A stretch of 64,000 nt of DNA from Clitopilus passeckerianus (GCA_944990035.1 CALYLX010000066.1:744001-808000); one strand, 5' to 3'. Counted from the first letter of the stretch, positions 47,201-61,493 are shown. Notes: generated from the letters alone by a model not told the origin. Numbers and translations are program-made.

Positions 47201-49148
47201 GGCTCCTGAGAGACCGAGCTCCCTTCCGACTTTTCCTCGCAGCTCCCTCTCCTTTCTTGCGGAAGCAGCAGTAGCAGCAGCTTCCCCATCCGAGCCTTTC
47301 TCGAGGCTTTCCCTTTCTTCTCCGGCCGTTTCAACATGGAGGCCTGCCACGTCCAGCCTACACAAGATTCTCAATGCCACTAATCGAGATAGGCTAGAAG
47401 GAACTAAATATCCGTTCAGTTTCACTCATCGGTCACCACCGCCAAAGGTTGAATCGCCTGCTCCGCAACCACCTCAGCAGACCATCCAACCACCTCAGCC
47501 AACACCAATGGACACTGCTATGGAGCAAGATACTCCCCGGATTGATTCAGCTATGGACGTAGAAGAAAGGGTGCAAAATTTGCAGACGCCAGTGGGCTCC
47601 CCACCCCGCGCCTCCACCGATACCGTCGATTCTCCTCAGGTTTTACAACCTTCATGGTCACCTCTTCGAAGAAACGAGGAACCTCCTCCGCCGAAACAGG
47701 AGAGTCCGGAACCTCAACAACGAGAAGTGAAAGTGAAAGAAATGGAGCGCCCCCAGTCTCCTCCAGAGACTCCCTCACCTTCTCAACTACCAGCCCCTTC
47801 CCTCAGCGATGATGGTGCTATGGAATCACCTGCACCTGCACACGACCAACCTCCTGCGGACATAGAGCTACCTGAAGCAGAGCCACCTGAGGAAACCCAA
47901 CCTCCAGCGCCGACGATTGCTCAGAGTCCTGAAGCAAGCACCTCCCCTATCCCAGAAAGTATTGACGTCAAAGTCCGTTCACCTACGCCAGCTCCAGCCG
48001 GAGAGCCCACTCCCCCGCCTCCTCCTCCTCCCAAGGTCAAGATGTCTCTCAAGGACTTCGCTTTGAGGAAAAAGAAGAAAAAGGAAGAGGAGAAAGCCAC
48101 AATCAGCGCAACTCCTAGCGTGGCTGGTGGGAGCGTGGAGGCATCCCCTGCTGTCGCGCACGTTCAGCTGGCACTAGAGACCTCTGGCGCCGCAGAGCAC
48201 GCAATGGTTGTGGATTCCAATGACAGTGTCACTCCCACATCCCCAGTTACACAGCATGCTTTGGAAGCCGTCACCAATACACTGCAGCTGCATACCTCGT
48301 CAGAGCATCCGCCTTCACATGATGCTGAAACCACGATGGACACATCCCCATTGTCGGACCAAACGGTTGTGGAGACTCCTAGCGCCCTTCATGCGGAACC
48401 AGCTAAGGACAGGGCTCCTTCGGAGGACTCGCCTGCGCCAGGCATTGTTGTTGATCAACCCCCTGATGACCAGCGAAGTCTTGAAGCCAAGAAGGAATTG
48501 CTTGAAACGGCGATGCCTCCTGCGCCGCCAGAACGAGAACAGCCTTCTATCTTGGAGGTGAAGAGCAATGGGGTAGTTCCAGCATCACCACTGACAGCGA
48601 CCAAGAGCTTGAATCCTGGAACCACTTCGCCTTCACTGTCTATACGCTCAACCAGTTCTCGTAACCTTTCGCAAGAAGAAGGCGAAATTCTGAGTCCGCC
48701 AAGAGAGACGTCACCCCCGGCAAAGCCTCTCAGCTCACGGATGCCTATCCGGGGAAGTTCCTACGTTCCACGCTCACATACTCCTCCAACACAACCAAGA
48801 TCCTTCTCAACTTTGGCCACATCACCTCAATCCCAGGGTGTACGACCACCTCCATCCTCTCGGCCCCCACCGAGTGGTCCTCGTGCACTGCGCATGAGTG
48901 GTGGTAATTACCAGTCATCTCTCTATAGCGGAGATCGTGGTGGTCCCTCATTCTCACAACGCCCACGTATGCCTCCTCCCCCACGTTCATTCCAAGACCG
49001 TGATGACGATAAGGATCGTCGGCATCATTCAATTCCTCCTCGAGGCCCCTCTGCGGACCGTGACCGCGACCGTGAACGAGACCTGGACAGGGATCGCGAT
49101 CGCGATAGAATTTGGAACTCTAGAAGAGGCGGCGGATGGAGTCGGTAG
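44217..49148 (+). CDS. SET3: PHD-finger and SET-domain chromatin protein (Set3-type)
   Basis: This is a chromatin reader/scaffold of the Set3/MLL5 group, whose members recruit histone deacetylases. Exons 44217-46087, 46143-46969, 47019-47099 and 47158-49148 encode about 1589 residues in frame. The PHD finger starts at about residue 167 (CVCGFQHDDGLSIACDDC, then WCHAACFG and WSCWVC), with C4HC3 spacing. A SET region spans about residues 490-615, including RWIRNGCRPNAVIRP and FGVFATKDLNEGEEVVLGWEW. The post-SET part contains CACGRNTKDC. The C-terminal half is disordered and Pro-rich, with PKVKMSLKDFALRKKKKKE and an Arg/Asp-repeat end. Set3-group SET domains generally lack clear methyltransferase activity, so a reader role is favoured. 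The 49 kb end was set by open frame continuity and by the Set3-like MSLKDFA block. Confidence 0.87.
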
Positions 49149-51838
49149 TCTACTAATATTTTTGCTTTCTACTACTTTCTGTCCTTTTTTCGTTGCTTTT
49201 TACTCCTTATGACTTGATTTGATTATTATTATTATCTTTTGCTTTCTACACTTCGAGATTCGGGTCCTTTTGTCACGTTTTCGTATGTTTTGGGGACTGC
49301 CAAGTGGAACTCTGTATCAACCGCCTGCTCGTATTAATTATCTTTATATCACCTCCACTGAGATCCTTGTGCTCTTTAATAACTTGATACTTTCTGTTAA
49401 TTTCGTTATTTCTGCCTTGGAACTGGTTCAACACCGGCCAGCACAAAGAATCCGAGTAATCTCTTGCTTTCCACTCGGCGTCAGAATGGAATATAAGGGC
49501 ATCTTGCTCTCCTCTTCCCAAGCCTTTTCCTAGCCCGAACTCTATCACTGATTCACAGCGAGCTGATCATGTCATCATGATTGTCTAAACGCCTCCACGT
49601 GATTAGGCTGAAAGGGGAATGGTGGCGCAGGTGCAGTACCCAATCACGCTGCCCTCTGAGCCAGGACACAACAATGCATTCGATCAGAGGGCATCTTTTC
49701 CCAGCAGATAGAGCTCAAGGACCCTAGACAGTCCCTAAGCGACCTCGGGAAACCGGTGTAGAGAACACCATGCCAGAACCTGAGTCCCGGAAGGGTACTG
49801 GGAAGCGAAAGCTGCAATTTTAGGATTTCGGAGTAAAATACAAGGCTTGAAAGCTGTTAAATCATCGTTCACAGGCACGGCCGGATTGGAGTGATGGATA
49901 GGATATAAACGCATAGCATTTTCTGTTCAGAAAAACGTATCACGAGCTCAGACAATATACCTTTGTGTGGGATAAACAAATTTAAAGGAATTGCAACCAC
50001 ATTATCTACCCTATCTCCCTCTACTGCCGCGGGGCATTGCCTCCGATACCCTATCCTGTACGTATGAGGCATGTGGATAAATTCTTCCCAACGTAGAGAC
50101 ACGAATCATTCGTTTGCGACACTGCATCTGGTCCATTCAATAATAAGCATATACTATAGGTAGGTAAACGCGCCCCAAATAAATGAGGACAACGCGTTGG
50201 AGTCGCGTCATGTTGAGACGTGGGCTCGACATGGCTCCCCTGGAAAATGCAGGTCGCGCGATTTCTCCTTTCACCTATTCCGCCGATGGCCTGAAATGTA
50301 CCTAAATGCGTGATAATTATCGTCAACGCTAGCAGACAGCCGCAGGTGACATGCAGAGATTGATGATAAAAGGTACAACCGGACGGTCGACAAGGGCAAC
50401 TCCGTATTATGATCAGAGAAAGCTAGGCTCACTTGCTAACCTCGGGGCGAGCAATGCAGAGCCTATCAACGTCAGGGTAAACGGGTCACACACATCGCAA
50501 CCAAAAACCTTGACTATTAGTGAGCCGCGTACGCCGCTGCACAGTTGAATGCCTATAAATCCTCGCCATTTTCGTCAAAGTGGCTAGGATTCCAGCCGGA
50601 ACGGCGAGAAGGAATTTCTCGAGCCGTGGAGCTCGAGTACGCCGTAGTTGTAGACCTACGTTGGTCTCGGTTGGTCCATGTGTTGCACGACGAGGCTGTG
50701 AAATTAGTAGGCACGGCTATTTATCATCTCTCAGGCTTTTTGTCTTCGTCCCACTGAACGTAGCGTTGATCATCACCATCAGTGAGGGAAGGGACAAATC
50801 CCCAAGGATAAATATCGCACGCGCTCTAGATAGTATACGCAAGCTCGGACCACGAACGCGAGGTGACGTGCAGAAAGGTAGGATTCTGGCTAATGGCATA
50901 CTATTTCACCGGTCACGCCAGCCCTTGCATTGTTTGGGTCGAGAAAAGCACGAAGAGCCCAAGCCATTGGACCGTACAGTTGTGGTGCATCACAATGTAG
51001 CTCCAGACAAAAGTTAGTTATCCTCATGGCATATGCAAGGCCGCCTCAAAGGGGAGGGAACGCCTTGCCAGTAAATCATGCAAATTACAATTAGTTTGGT
51101 GAGGTCGTGATCAATGAGATTATCCGACCATCTGAACGCTGTAGCAGCGTGGTATCAGGCGTGGCAGATAATCAGAAGAGACAAAGCAAGGGCAATCCGA
51201 TTTCACGACGAACACGGATGCTTGTTCGATCATGAGATTCTCAAAATGTCTCTAAACCCTGGTTCCGTCGAGACGGCGTCTAAGAAGTCTCTAGTCAATG
51301 GCGCTAAGATTGATGAGATGCATCGCGACCATAAGGAGAATCCCGCATGCCCCCTGTATCCCTCCGAAAGAGAACAAAGCTGGAATTTCCGATAGAAAAT
51401 ACCACGCCGCTAAGGAGCGCCTCTCAATTCCCTCTTTTGAGTGATCGATAGGAGAAGCATTGAAGCCGAGTACTTGGCCGCTTGCTCCAAGAAGACTCTT
51501 GACAGGAGGATGACAATGCATATTCGTTCCAGCCTCGTAAATGAAGGTGGAAATGAGTGTGGACGGGCCGAGCGAAATAATATCAAGAATGACTCGACGG
51601 ACACAGGGTTGAAGAAAAAAACTTCTCATATATTGACCCATTTATTAGTTGCCGATTGTTTGGATCGCGTACCAAGATTCCAATCTTCGTGGTCAACATG
51701 GACCCACATTCAGAAAAGACTTGTGTTTATTTAGAGCGCGTCCAAGGAACGAGGAGTGTTTCCCCACATCCACGAAGTCCCTTCACATTGTTACCTCCCC
51801 TCCTCCCTTTCCACCAAAAAGCCTCAAGACAAATCACC
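49149..51838. other. Long intergenic region (2.7 kb)
   Basis: This lies between the SET gene and the zinc-finger gene. Frames of 60-145 codons on both strands show no domains or consistent splice structure. The last 80 bases before 51839 are CT-rich, as expected of a fungal 5' leader. I see no tRNA, snRNA or transposon signature. Confidence 0.5.
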
Positions 51839-54246
51839 ATGCTCAACTTCGAAGGATGGGATGACTGGCTGGTAGCACCGTAAGCGCTTGGCCTTTGTAT
51901 TCATTTGTTTTGCTGAGCGCCTTTAGATCACTTGTTTCCGGTTATGGACAGCCTAACCCACCATTAGGGTTTACCGGGTTGGACACTGAGTTGTCCCCAA
52001 TCGCACTCTGCTCCCCTTCATTGCCTCAGAACGAACGGGATAGCTTCGCATACGACTACAAAACCACTAATAACGTCTATATTGGCGTTCAAGACACAAA
52101 GGTTGAGCCTTTTACGCAAGGAATTGCGGCCACAAGCCCATTTCGGCGCCTTCAAATCGTTGAAAATACCCAGCCTGGAGCCTTTGAGCCCTCTGCTCTC
52201 TTCCCCGACTTCTGGGACACTATAGAGGCTATAGAACGTGCTAAAAGAGCTGTATACGACGAGGACATTGACGGCAAAGTCGTTCCAAATTCACCTGGAT
52301 CAGATTCATCTTCGATAAACAGTACACCACCTCCGATTACGCCACCCAACCACCTATCCGCAACCATTCCGCTCCCGGCCCACCTCCTCAATTCAACCAA
52401 GGATTCGGACTCGCTGCAAACCGACGACGGTGCAGAATGCACCTCGGCGGAGAGAAGCGGCCGGCCCTCAGGTGCAACCACGAGTACTAATACCGATGGT
52501 CACGCCACGCGCACAGGTTACGCCACACCACCCATCATGGAAAATTCATCCTCTCTGGATCGAGGAGAGCAGCCTCCCTCACCCGGAGCGACACGCACAC
52601 ACCGTCGCTCGCATCCACGACATTCCCCTTACCCCGTTGACCGTGAGCAACGTGGATATCGAGGGGATCGAGCCCATTACCGCAGGAATTCCATATCGCC
52701 ACATCCATCCACTTCAGCGGCTCCTACAGGTGAGGCAACCAGGTCACCTACGTCTACCACGTCGAACTCACCTCATATTATGCCCTCCAACCGTTTAGGG
52801 CGCCTACGTTCTGCCAAATGGTCACCACCGCACTCCCGAGAAGGCTCTGCATCCCTTTCAGACGACGCCACTCAGTCTGCCCAATCCTTCGTTCCCAGAC
52901 TAATTCGACCTCCTCCAAGCTATGGCCATTCTCGTTCAACTTCAGCACCCCATAACCTACCTCCACTCCAGACGGAATATCGTCCAAGCCGGTATTACGA
53001 TTCGCCACTCACTCATGACCGTTCTGCCTCTCACCCCACTCCTTACTCCTCCTACTCGAATCGTGGAGAATTCCCTATGTCCTCTGAACGTGATCCCTCG
53101 TATGATCCCCCGTCTCCAGCATCCGCACACGCACATCCTCCAACATCCACATCGTCGGCAACATCCTCCCTTTCATACAGACGACCACGAGGCCACTCCC
53201 CTTATTCATCTTCCGCGGGTTACAACTACTCAAGCCCATATGATCCAGCTGTTGCATCGTCGTACCGGACCTCTCGTCCCTACTACGATCACAAAGGGAA
53301 GAGACCCACTCACGGTTATAACGACCACTCCGGATCAGAAGGCAGCAATGGCAGCGGCTCTGAAAACGAGGAGTATGATAGGGATGCCGACATGGATTAC
53401 TCACTGTATCCTCATGGACCGCACTCCGGTCACCGCGCCTCGCCTCCCAGCTCCCGTACTAGCTCAACTTCCCGATTCCGCGTGACGCCACCCAACATGG
53501 GTGCTCCCAATATGGGGCCTTCCAACTCTGTGTTCTCAGCCAACTCTTCGTCTTCATCCCATCACCATATCCCGAATGGTATTCCCCTGCTTTTGAGTGC
53601 CGCTTCCTCTACCGGAGGAGCACCATTAAGCGGTCGGAAGAAAAAGAGGATGATGCCAGGCGAGACGGAGATACCTCCTCCACCCAAGCCCACAGCCACC
53701 CCGACTCCCTCCTTCGCGAAGAAGAAGAAATCCAACACAGGACGCGTCAAAGTGGAGGAGTCGGTGCTCGATGGCCAACGTCGTTTCTTATGCCCTCTGT
53801 ATCTCAGCGGAGCCTGCAACCAAACCTTCTCTCGTCGCAACGATGCATACCGCCATCTCGACTCTTGTCATCGGGATCTCCAGATGCAGCACTTGCAGGA
53901 GGAAGGGGAAACTCCTGAACCCGCAGTGTTCGGGCCTGACCGATGCGGATGCGGCCAGCTATTATCTAGGCTGGACGCGCTAAATCGGCATTACAAGACG
54001 TGCAAGTGGAGGAAGGAGCAGGGGCTTCCACCGCCACAGCCGACTTCAGCGCAAGCCGGCAGGAAGAGGAGGAAGTCGAAGAGCCATTCGCCGAAGAAGG
54101 GCGGAGGGAAGAAAAAAGGAAGTGGCAGTACTGCTAAGGGCAAGCGTACTTCTAATGATTCCGACTCTGATGAGGACGAGGATGGGTACGAGGAGGATGA
54201 GTTGGAGTCCGAGGAGGAGGAAGATCAACTGATGGAGGAGGACTAA
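51839..54246 (+). CDS. C2H2-like zinc-finger protein, putative transcription factor
   Basis: ATG 51839 starts a 41-base exon (MLNFEGWDDWLVAP). A 47-base intron (51880-51926) follows, then a single long exon to 54246, giving 786 residues. Most of the protein is Ser/Pro/Tyr/His-rich and disordered. Near residue 636 lies CPLYLSGACNQTFSRRNDAY with following H and C (RHLDSCHR), a C2H2/C2HC-like finger. A second Cys/His cluster near 687 reads CGCGQLLSRLDALNRHYKTC. A basic stretch (KKGGGKKKG) and an acidic Glu/Asp tail end the protein. The layout fits a basidiomycete DNA-binding regulator in the nucleus. Targets are unknown. Confidence 0.75.
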
Positions 54247-57200
54247 TTCCAAGGTTGGTGGACCCGACCTGATTCTCGCCAGGCGAGCACGCTTTTTATG
54301 ATTTCTGTTGTCACCTTGCTTTTGTTTTTCTACTTCCAGCTCTCATGGCTCTTCATGATATCCGTATCAATACTCTCATGTGTTTCTACTCCTGGCTGTT
54401 ATACTTGCCACGATTTCTCTGCTACACTGTTATCCACCGCTTTATCTCGTCACTGTTCAATAATCTCGCCCCCACTCCATCCGCACTGTATCACTGGCGT
54501 TGCTCCTCATCCTCCTCATTACTTACAATTGTTTCTTTCACGGACAATACACTATACCTTATCCATCTCATTGTCATTTATTCTACCTCAATCCTTCTGT
54601 ACGGTTCCACCATGTTTGTATACCCTACAACATATCAGGGGCATTGCTCCACTTCTGTCGAATCATTCGACATCACAACCTACCTATGTACATGTAGCCT
54701 CTCTCTTTGCTCTCCTATTGCACGTTTTTCCAATGGAATTCCTGCGTTCACTCTAAGATATTGCCTTCGCCTGTCCATGAAGAACCTGATGGATTTCGTC
54801 CTTCAATCCCGTTTATCACCTCAGTTGAATCTACAGATTTTGATCTCCATCAGATTGTTAAATCATCGGCTGCAGGTCCTAAGCCCCGTCTTCTCGGCAT
54901 AAAGGCCGTTCTCGGGGGTTCCACCTCCATGAGCGCGTTGGAAGGCCACGGTGCAGCATCCGTCTGGGGTCTTATACTGACATCCGCCTGTTGTCTTCGA
55001 TTAGGATGATCAGCTTAGGCCTATCGTTGGCGAGCACTTATCATCCGGGTTCGCTAACGAAATGTACTGTGAAGACGTTAGAATAGGTAGCCTGCAAAGG
55101 GTATACCAGAGCCCCTGCGTCTGGTTTCCCCGCCAGTTGGTGGCCTGAAGATTGTTTCCACTGGGCCTCATATCTGCAACCGTGCTGCGAAGACGTTGGT
55201 CAAACTGCCTGATCAATCCAGAATGACTAAATTACGATTCCCGGCTATCTCTGGCGCTTTATTTTCAGGTAGTTTATTGAATATATTCCCAATATTCCAA
55301 AGGCGGATTACGACATCCCTCATGTCGATTTGAACGGTCATAGAGCGATCAGATATGTTATGTGAACCCACGCCTCGCGGCAACAACACTTGGCTCTTCT
55401 AATCGGCAGTAACAATCCTGAACTCGGAAAGTATCTGATCAACATGTTTGACAGGGCATAATCCTAGAACCTCGGGCTGCTCGACTGGCGACCGGGCCCT
55501 GCTTCCCTGATGAATAGCCTCGGTGATGAGAGAAACTAGATGGTATGCCAGACGTCCCTCAGCGAAGCAGGCCGTTAGCTTTTCACGAGAATAAATCTAA
55601 CAAACAAGATTTGGAGGCTTCTCTTATATGAAGGCCCAGCGAAGCTGTAGACCATAGGCAGCACCCTAAGTGACGAGGCCCTGGCCCTGTGGTTGACCAT
55701 CGGCGGGGCATCTTGCCACTTCACTCTTTTTAGGCCTAGTCCCTTCTGGGTACGAGGAAACAGAATATTCCCGCAGAAGCACGGATTCAACCGGGGATTT
55801 GTGCTTGATATGTCAAGAACTCACAGGGTTAAATTTTATTGTACAAATTGGGCCATCTTCGAGATCGAGATGGGGGGTATTCAACAGTCGATAACGGATT
55901 TGCTGATCGAAGAAATAATTGAAAATGGTTAGCGTGTGACAGCTACTAGGGAGTCGATCGACTAAACAACGATTCCCAACGGACACGGCCATGAGTCAAT
56001 TATTCCCTTGTAACATCAATTAAATATTCCCGCCTGCGCGACTCCCTTGCACCAGAGTTTTATTACTTCTGTTTGGGGAAGAGAAGATTGCAAGGATTTC
56101 TCTGGCAATACACGAAACGTAAATACATGGTGTTGATCGACATGTGTACCCTAATTATTAAACGTCAAGGCCCAAAGGAAGCCCCTGAATATCAGTTCCA
56201 TTTCTCCAATTGCTCCGCCATTTAGTTTCTAGCCAAAACACGTTTGTTACGACGTATTAGATTGCTTAGCATTGTAGCGGAAATGTAGGAGATGCATCCG
56301 AGGAATCGTCATGGCCCATGTATAAGATTACCTCCGGTAAAATCCCCTTTTCCTCACGGCTGAGCCATCTTTCCACTGCCTAATAATAATTGACACCTGT
56401 ATGCATGAGGCGCTCCATGCGCTGAACATTATTGGCGAGGTACGGGAGCGAGGCATTTTTTCTGTTTGGCTCCACAGGATCAGACCTGGATGTAGAAGCA
56501 GTGTGGGACGTGTTTGCTTTGGGGGTGGTCATTTGTCGATGTCCGGCTGGGGAGTAAGGTCGAGGGATATCGTCCAGTCGGATGTTGGGATAATTTAATT
56601 CAAAGTCTTTTATTTATACGACGCAAGATCATGCCAGCGACTCGACGGTGGCCGGAGGGGGTTGCCACATCCTTAGGTGGCGCATGGGCCAAGCATTGGG
56701 GACATCTATCTGAATCAGAGAAAAAATGTAGTGAAGGTAGTTTGTACAATAGAAATTCGTCTGGTGAAACTGGTGGTAGTGGTTTGGTAAAGTGTTCATC
56801 TCCACTCGTGACTCGGCTTCAGTGGCCCAACAACCGTCAGGTCAACCACGATGAACCCTTTCACCTGTCTCACTCTCTTGAAGCTTCCCAGTTAAATTCC
56901 GGGCGTCGAAGGAGTTCCTACATGTACTAAATCTTTCTTGATATTACCCCCTAGATAGAAGAAGGCCAAAGCGCGGTAGAAGCAATGGAATCGGTGTCGA
57001 CGTCTACACCCTCCACACCCTTCCACACACCCTCCCCCTATGTCCAAATCCCTGTACGCCTCTACTGGTCCGTGACAATCTTCTATGGTTTACCAACGAG
57101 CTCCTACACGAACGGAGTCGAGGGGTAGCTTTTGAGTTCTAGACGAGCCCGCTCCCACCAGATTGCCACGCAAGACCGGCCGTCCTCCTCCCCGATAGCC

Positions 57201-58021
57201 TCCTCTTCCACAATTGTCTTCCGGTACCGGGCCATTTAGTGCGCCGCCCTACCTTCAATTTTCTCGCCCAGGTTTCAGACAAGGGAATATCGACATAGGT
57301 GAGCAATTGTTAGGTGGGGCGGGAGGAAGTCGATGACCGTATGTGTCGTCCAGATGCTACCAAGAGCTACGACGAACCCGACGGAAGCTACTCGGTCACA
57401 AATAGCATAGCCAGAAAGGAACTAACACGGAATCCAAAGACTGGAACCAACCTTTGTCTTAGCCTTTATTATCTCGAAGCCCAAAAGTGGAGCCACCTAT
57501 TCTTCTCTCCGAGTTGTCTCAGAATTGTGGTTTACAAGAACGGACGTTTTATTGTTTCAAGACAAATCCTAATAAATTAACCAAGCCTATATCATAACAT
57601 CTTCCACGACACAACGACACTATAGAATTAGATTAAGTAGCTGAACGAGCTAGAGCTCTGAACTACGAATAAGAAATGCAGGTGTGGTATGAATGCATAA
57701 GGTGAGTGTGAAGATAGATCCAAAAAATGCCGAGAAATAGATGTGCGGGCATAGGTATAAGAAGCCAGAAACGAACAACGAAATGAAAGGTTTCCGAAGG
57801 TATGCGTGCGTATATACGGTTTATGTGGGGTATGGTATGTTGAACAAAGGATTGTGGTAGCGAGAAATGGGTTATCCAGAACAAGCAGAAGTACAGATGA
57901 TCGAAGACGAAGATAGAAGGGAATTGGAAGAACAAGGAAATTATAAAGAAGATTCCAGAACCAGGGTGAAGAAAATAACGAATTATCGAACAATCATACC
58001 ACCTTCAAATTCACAAGGTGC
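54247..58021. other. Long convergent intergenic region (3.8 kb)
   Basis: The zinc-finger gene and the large disordered-protein gene both end into this stretch. Its first 700 bases are T/C-rich and could be 3' UTR. The rest contains only short frames without domains and AT-rich patches near 57580-57960. No RNA gene, transposase or LTR is recognised. Confidence 0.45.
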
Positions 58022-61000
58022 TTAAAAAGCAACGGGTCCTGCGGTCCTTGCGGGTCGTGCGATACCCGATACCGAAGCAGAGAGGTTACCACTGGCAGCC
58101 GCCACAGCAGGCAACCTCAACTTACTCGGACCAACGCTCGAGTTCCTGTAAACCATTCCGGTTCCAGTCCTGGGCTTCCTCTCACCAGGAGTCAGCGATG
58201 ACGGTATGGACGATCCCGAGGTAGAAGTTGACAAGGAACGGAAGTTGGTCGAGCCGGCGGGAGCAGACTGAGGCGTGTTGGAAACGAGTGGAGACGGAGG
58301 CGGCCTTGGTAGGGCGCTGGTGGGAGGAAGTGTAGCACTTTGTATGTTGGGCACCGGAACTGGGGCTCTGTCCTTTGAGCCATAACTAGCTGGGGTAGGT
58401 GTCGAATTGACATGGGGCGAAGAAGCCAACCTCAAAGGCCGGGGTGTTGACATTGACGAAGGTAAGGGGGATCCATTAACCCTGGCACCACCGACTGGTG
58501 TAGGCGTCTTCCTCCCCATGGGCGTGGCGATCCCACTTGCCAGATTCGACGGTGTCCTTGACCTCGAACCCAAAGAACCCGAAGATCCAGGGAACGCCAG
58601 CCCTCCCTTCGGTGTAACCGTGCTCCTCGCCACCTCATCCTTCGCAGCAAGCTTGGCACCCGAAACAGGAGTCGACATGAATTTGTCCGCAGCGTCCAAA
58701 TTCAACTCCTTCTTGCCCGGAATCCTCCTCAACGTAGGCGGCAGCGGTGGCAACATCTTGTTCTTGTTCGGTGTCGGCGAAACCAGCTGTGGGTTAACAC
58801 CAGGCAAGGTCGCCGAGCTGGACGTCATGATGGTAGCGACGTCGTCATACACCCCTTCATCACAGGGTGTCACGGGAAGGGGGATGGACATCGACGAAGA
58901 TGTGGAAGGTGAAGACGACAGTCCAGTGGCACCAGATCCAGAGGTGCTGGTACTGCTGCTATGGCTTATCGCGGAAGCCGAAATCGACGCGGAGATCGAT
59001 CCAGATCCTCCAGACGGAGTCTTCGAGTACTTGTATCCCTTCCTCCCACCCATCGTGTGAGCCCTGTATTTCATCCCGGGGCCAACGCTGGTGGTAGTCT
59101 TCATCACCGACTCCTCCTCTTCCAGATCTTTCTCCCTCTCCTCCGGGATACCCTCACGAGTAGAAAACCCAGAGAACGAGGTGGAACCGGAGAATCCACT
59201 GGTAGCACTGACGTTGGAGTTCACACTGCCAACTGTGCTGGTGCTCAGCCTATCGGATTTGGACCCACTTCCGGACCTCTTCCTATTGAAACTAGGTCTG
59301 GGCATTCCGCCTCTCAACTTCGAGTTGATATTCGGCATAGTCTGAGATCTGGGCATGCTGGGGGTGTGTGGCATTGAAGGTGAAGACAGAGACGAAGATA
59401 GGCCAAAGGTATCGGCTTGCGGAGTGAGGCTGGTCGAGGTATTGTTGCTGAATCTCGCGGCATCAATGACACCCCACTCGTCCAACTGGTCTAGAGAAGG
59501 AGGCATGGGCTCTTGCAGGCCATCATCGTAAAGCATGCCAGATGAAAAGGACTTGGATAGACCTGATACTGACGAGGATTGGGAGTACGAATTTGGGTTG
59601 TGCTGAAGTTTCTTGAATGGTTTGCCGTAGAATGATCGAGAGGAGTGGAGGGATCCTATCGACCTCATGGAGTGTAAGGACGCGAAGGAGGTGCTCCTGG
59701 ACAAGTTGAGCTTGGAGAGACGGCGGGTGAGGGCGGAAGGGGCGTCTTCATCCTCACTGCAAAGAAAAGATCCCAGTCAGCGGTTGCTCTAAGTAACGAA
59801 GAAATAATTCGCATTACCTGTCACTCCAGCCCAAACCAGTAGTCAGCCCGACTCCCTCCTTCAACAACTTCCCATCCCTATGCCTCCTTCTCCTCTTTTC
59901 TGTGTTCCTCGGATCCTGCAGAGTCGAATACCCCGTCTTCGAGGACGAAGCACTCATCACACTCTCCCTCCCATTCCTACTCTCCGACACCTCCTGCAAA
60001 AGCTTCGACTTCGGCGAAAGTAGGCCATGCTTGAGCATATAATGACTAGTACACGTAAAATCCCATCAGCAACCAAGTCCCACCGAAAAAAAAATTTCAA
60101 CTCACGGCAGAGGTGTATGCAGATCAATACTGGAATCATCACTCCCAGACTCATTCCCCTCACCCAAAGCCTCGACCTCAATCTCGATCCTCGAGTCTGG
60201 ACCCCACTGTGCGCTAAACCCCGTGTCACCACTATTAGGCCGCGACACTGGCACAGGACTCTCAGTCAACGGAATCGGAATCGGCCTCCCAAACTCATCA
60301 TGCGGGATCCAGCTTCTTCTATCCAGCGGCCCACTCTCCGCAGAAAGAGACCTCGCATTATGTCCATGGGAGGACGAAGACGAGGAGCCCTTCAACCGAC
60401 GAGGCACAGCCGCGGGTGAATTTAGGCTCGTCCCCTGTTGGTTGCCTTGGCGAGTCACGGCACCCGTGCCAGATACGGAGATACCGACGTACGCCGACGC
60501 GGAAGAGCCATTACTGGTAGTCGAGGACACGCGTTGTCTAGATTTAGACCTTTGCCTTTGCGACTGCGAAAAACCGAGGGAGGAAGAAGATGCGTTCGAG
60601 GAGACACGTGGCCGCTGGGAGGGGCGTGTCTTGGTACTCGAGGCGAGAATCGAAGGGATGTCAGGGCTCGAGGGTGGTGTCGGTGGTTTTTGGGGTACCT
60701 TTTCTTTAATGATGGTTTCTTTGATAGGGTTTTTTATAGTTTTGCCTGGAATTCGTAATGGCGAAATGGGGGAGGAAGGAGGTGAAGTCGAAGGGAACGA
60801 GTGTGTGGTTGGTGTAGATGGGGCGAAAATAGTTTGAGGATCAATAGGGTCAGCGAGTGAAAGGCCCGAATTTGCACGGTGGCGGGCGATGGTAGACTGT
60901 TTGCGGCTTAGGGTTTGTGGCGTGCGTAGCGTGTCCATGTGCGTATGGTATTCATCGTCCGAAAGGTTTGAGGTAGCAGCAAGAATGTCCGAAACATCGA

Positions 61001-61493
61001 TAGAAGAAATAGAGTCATTAGCTGCCCGGTGGTGATAACCCTTCCTGAGGTGTATGGGGCTGAGGCGATGGAGTAATACTTCTTCCGGGTCCATGTCTGC
61101 CTCGTCTTGAACTTCAAAGTCAACATTAAGCAGTTCATCGTTTTTGGCGTTATGCTCCTGTATCAGAAACTCGATCCCAGCGTGGGGAGTCATTGCCCTC
61201 GCACGTATAGAGGCGGGAGACACAGGTCTGCTACTTCTCCCACCTGACCTCAAACTGGCGTTGTCAAGCGAGGGGGAGTCCGAGACCTTGGAGGAGCTCC
61301 TTGAACGTGTACCAGAGGAGGAAGACGTCGACGACAGAAGATACAGACTCTCTGTGGTCGAGATGCGGGACGGTCCTGGTACGGGTGGCAGGGGTAATGA
61401 AGGAGGCCGCGACGGAGGTGGATTTGGACTCGTCGGGATGTGGGAAGGCGGAACGGGGAATGACCCGATGAGCAAGGGGTCTAAAGGAGGCAT
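58022..61493 (-). CDS. Large intrinsically disordered Ser-rich protein with conserved central block
   Basis: Exons 61493-60106, 60045-59818 and 59756-58022 encode about 1116 residues. The start was set at MPPLDPLLIGSF (61493), because the longer frame begins at a TTG. Both flanks are Ser/Thr/Pro-rich and low in hydrophobic residues. A distinct central block spans the two introns: HYMLKHGLLSPKSKLL, DPRNTEKRRRRHRDGKLL, GLTTGLGWSDSEDEDAPSA and LTRRLSKLNLSRSTSF. This block looks conserved in mushroom proteins of unknown role (from memory), while the flanks drift. There are no catalytic motifs, signal peptide or membrane segments. The many Ser-Pro sites and the basic block suggest a phosphorylated scaffold or nuclear protein; that is inference only. 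Confidence 0.7.

Noticed and set aside
58407..59060. 217-codon plus-strand frame
   Set aside because: It lies antisense to a long exon of the disordered-protein gene. Its composition is the complement of the Ser/Pro-rich frame.
60223..60837. 204-codon plus-strand frame
   Set aside because: Antisense shadow of the first exon of the same disordered-protein gene.
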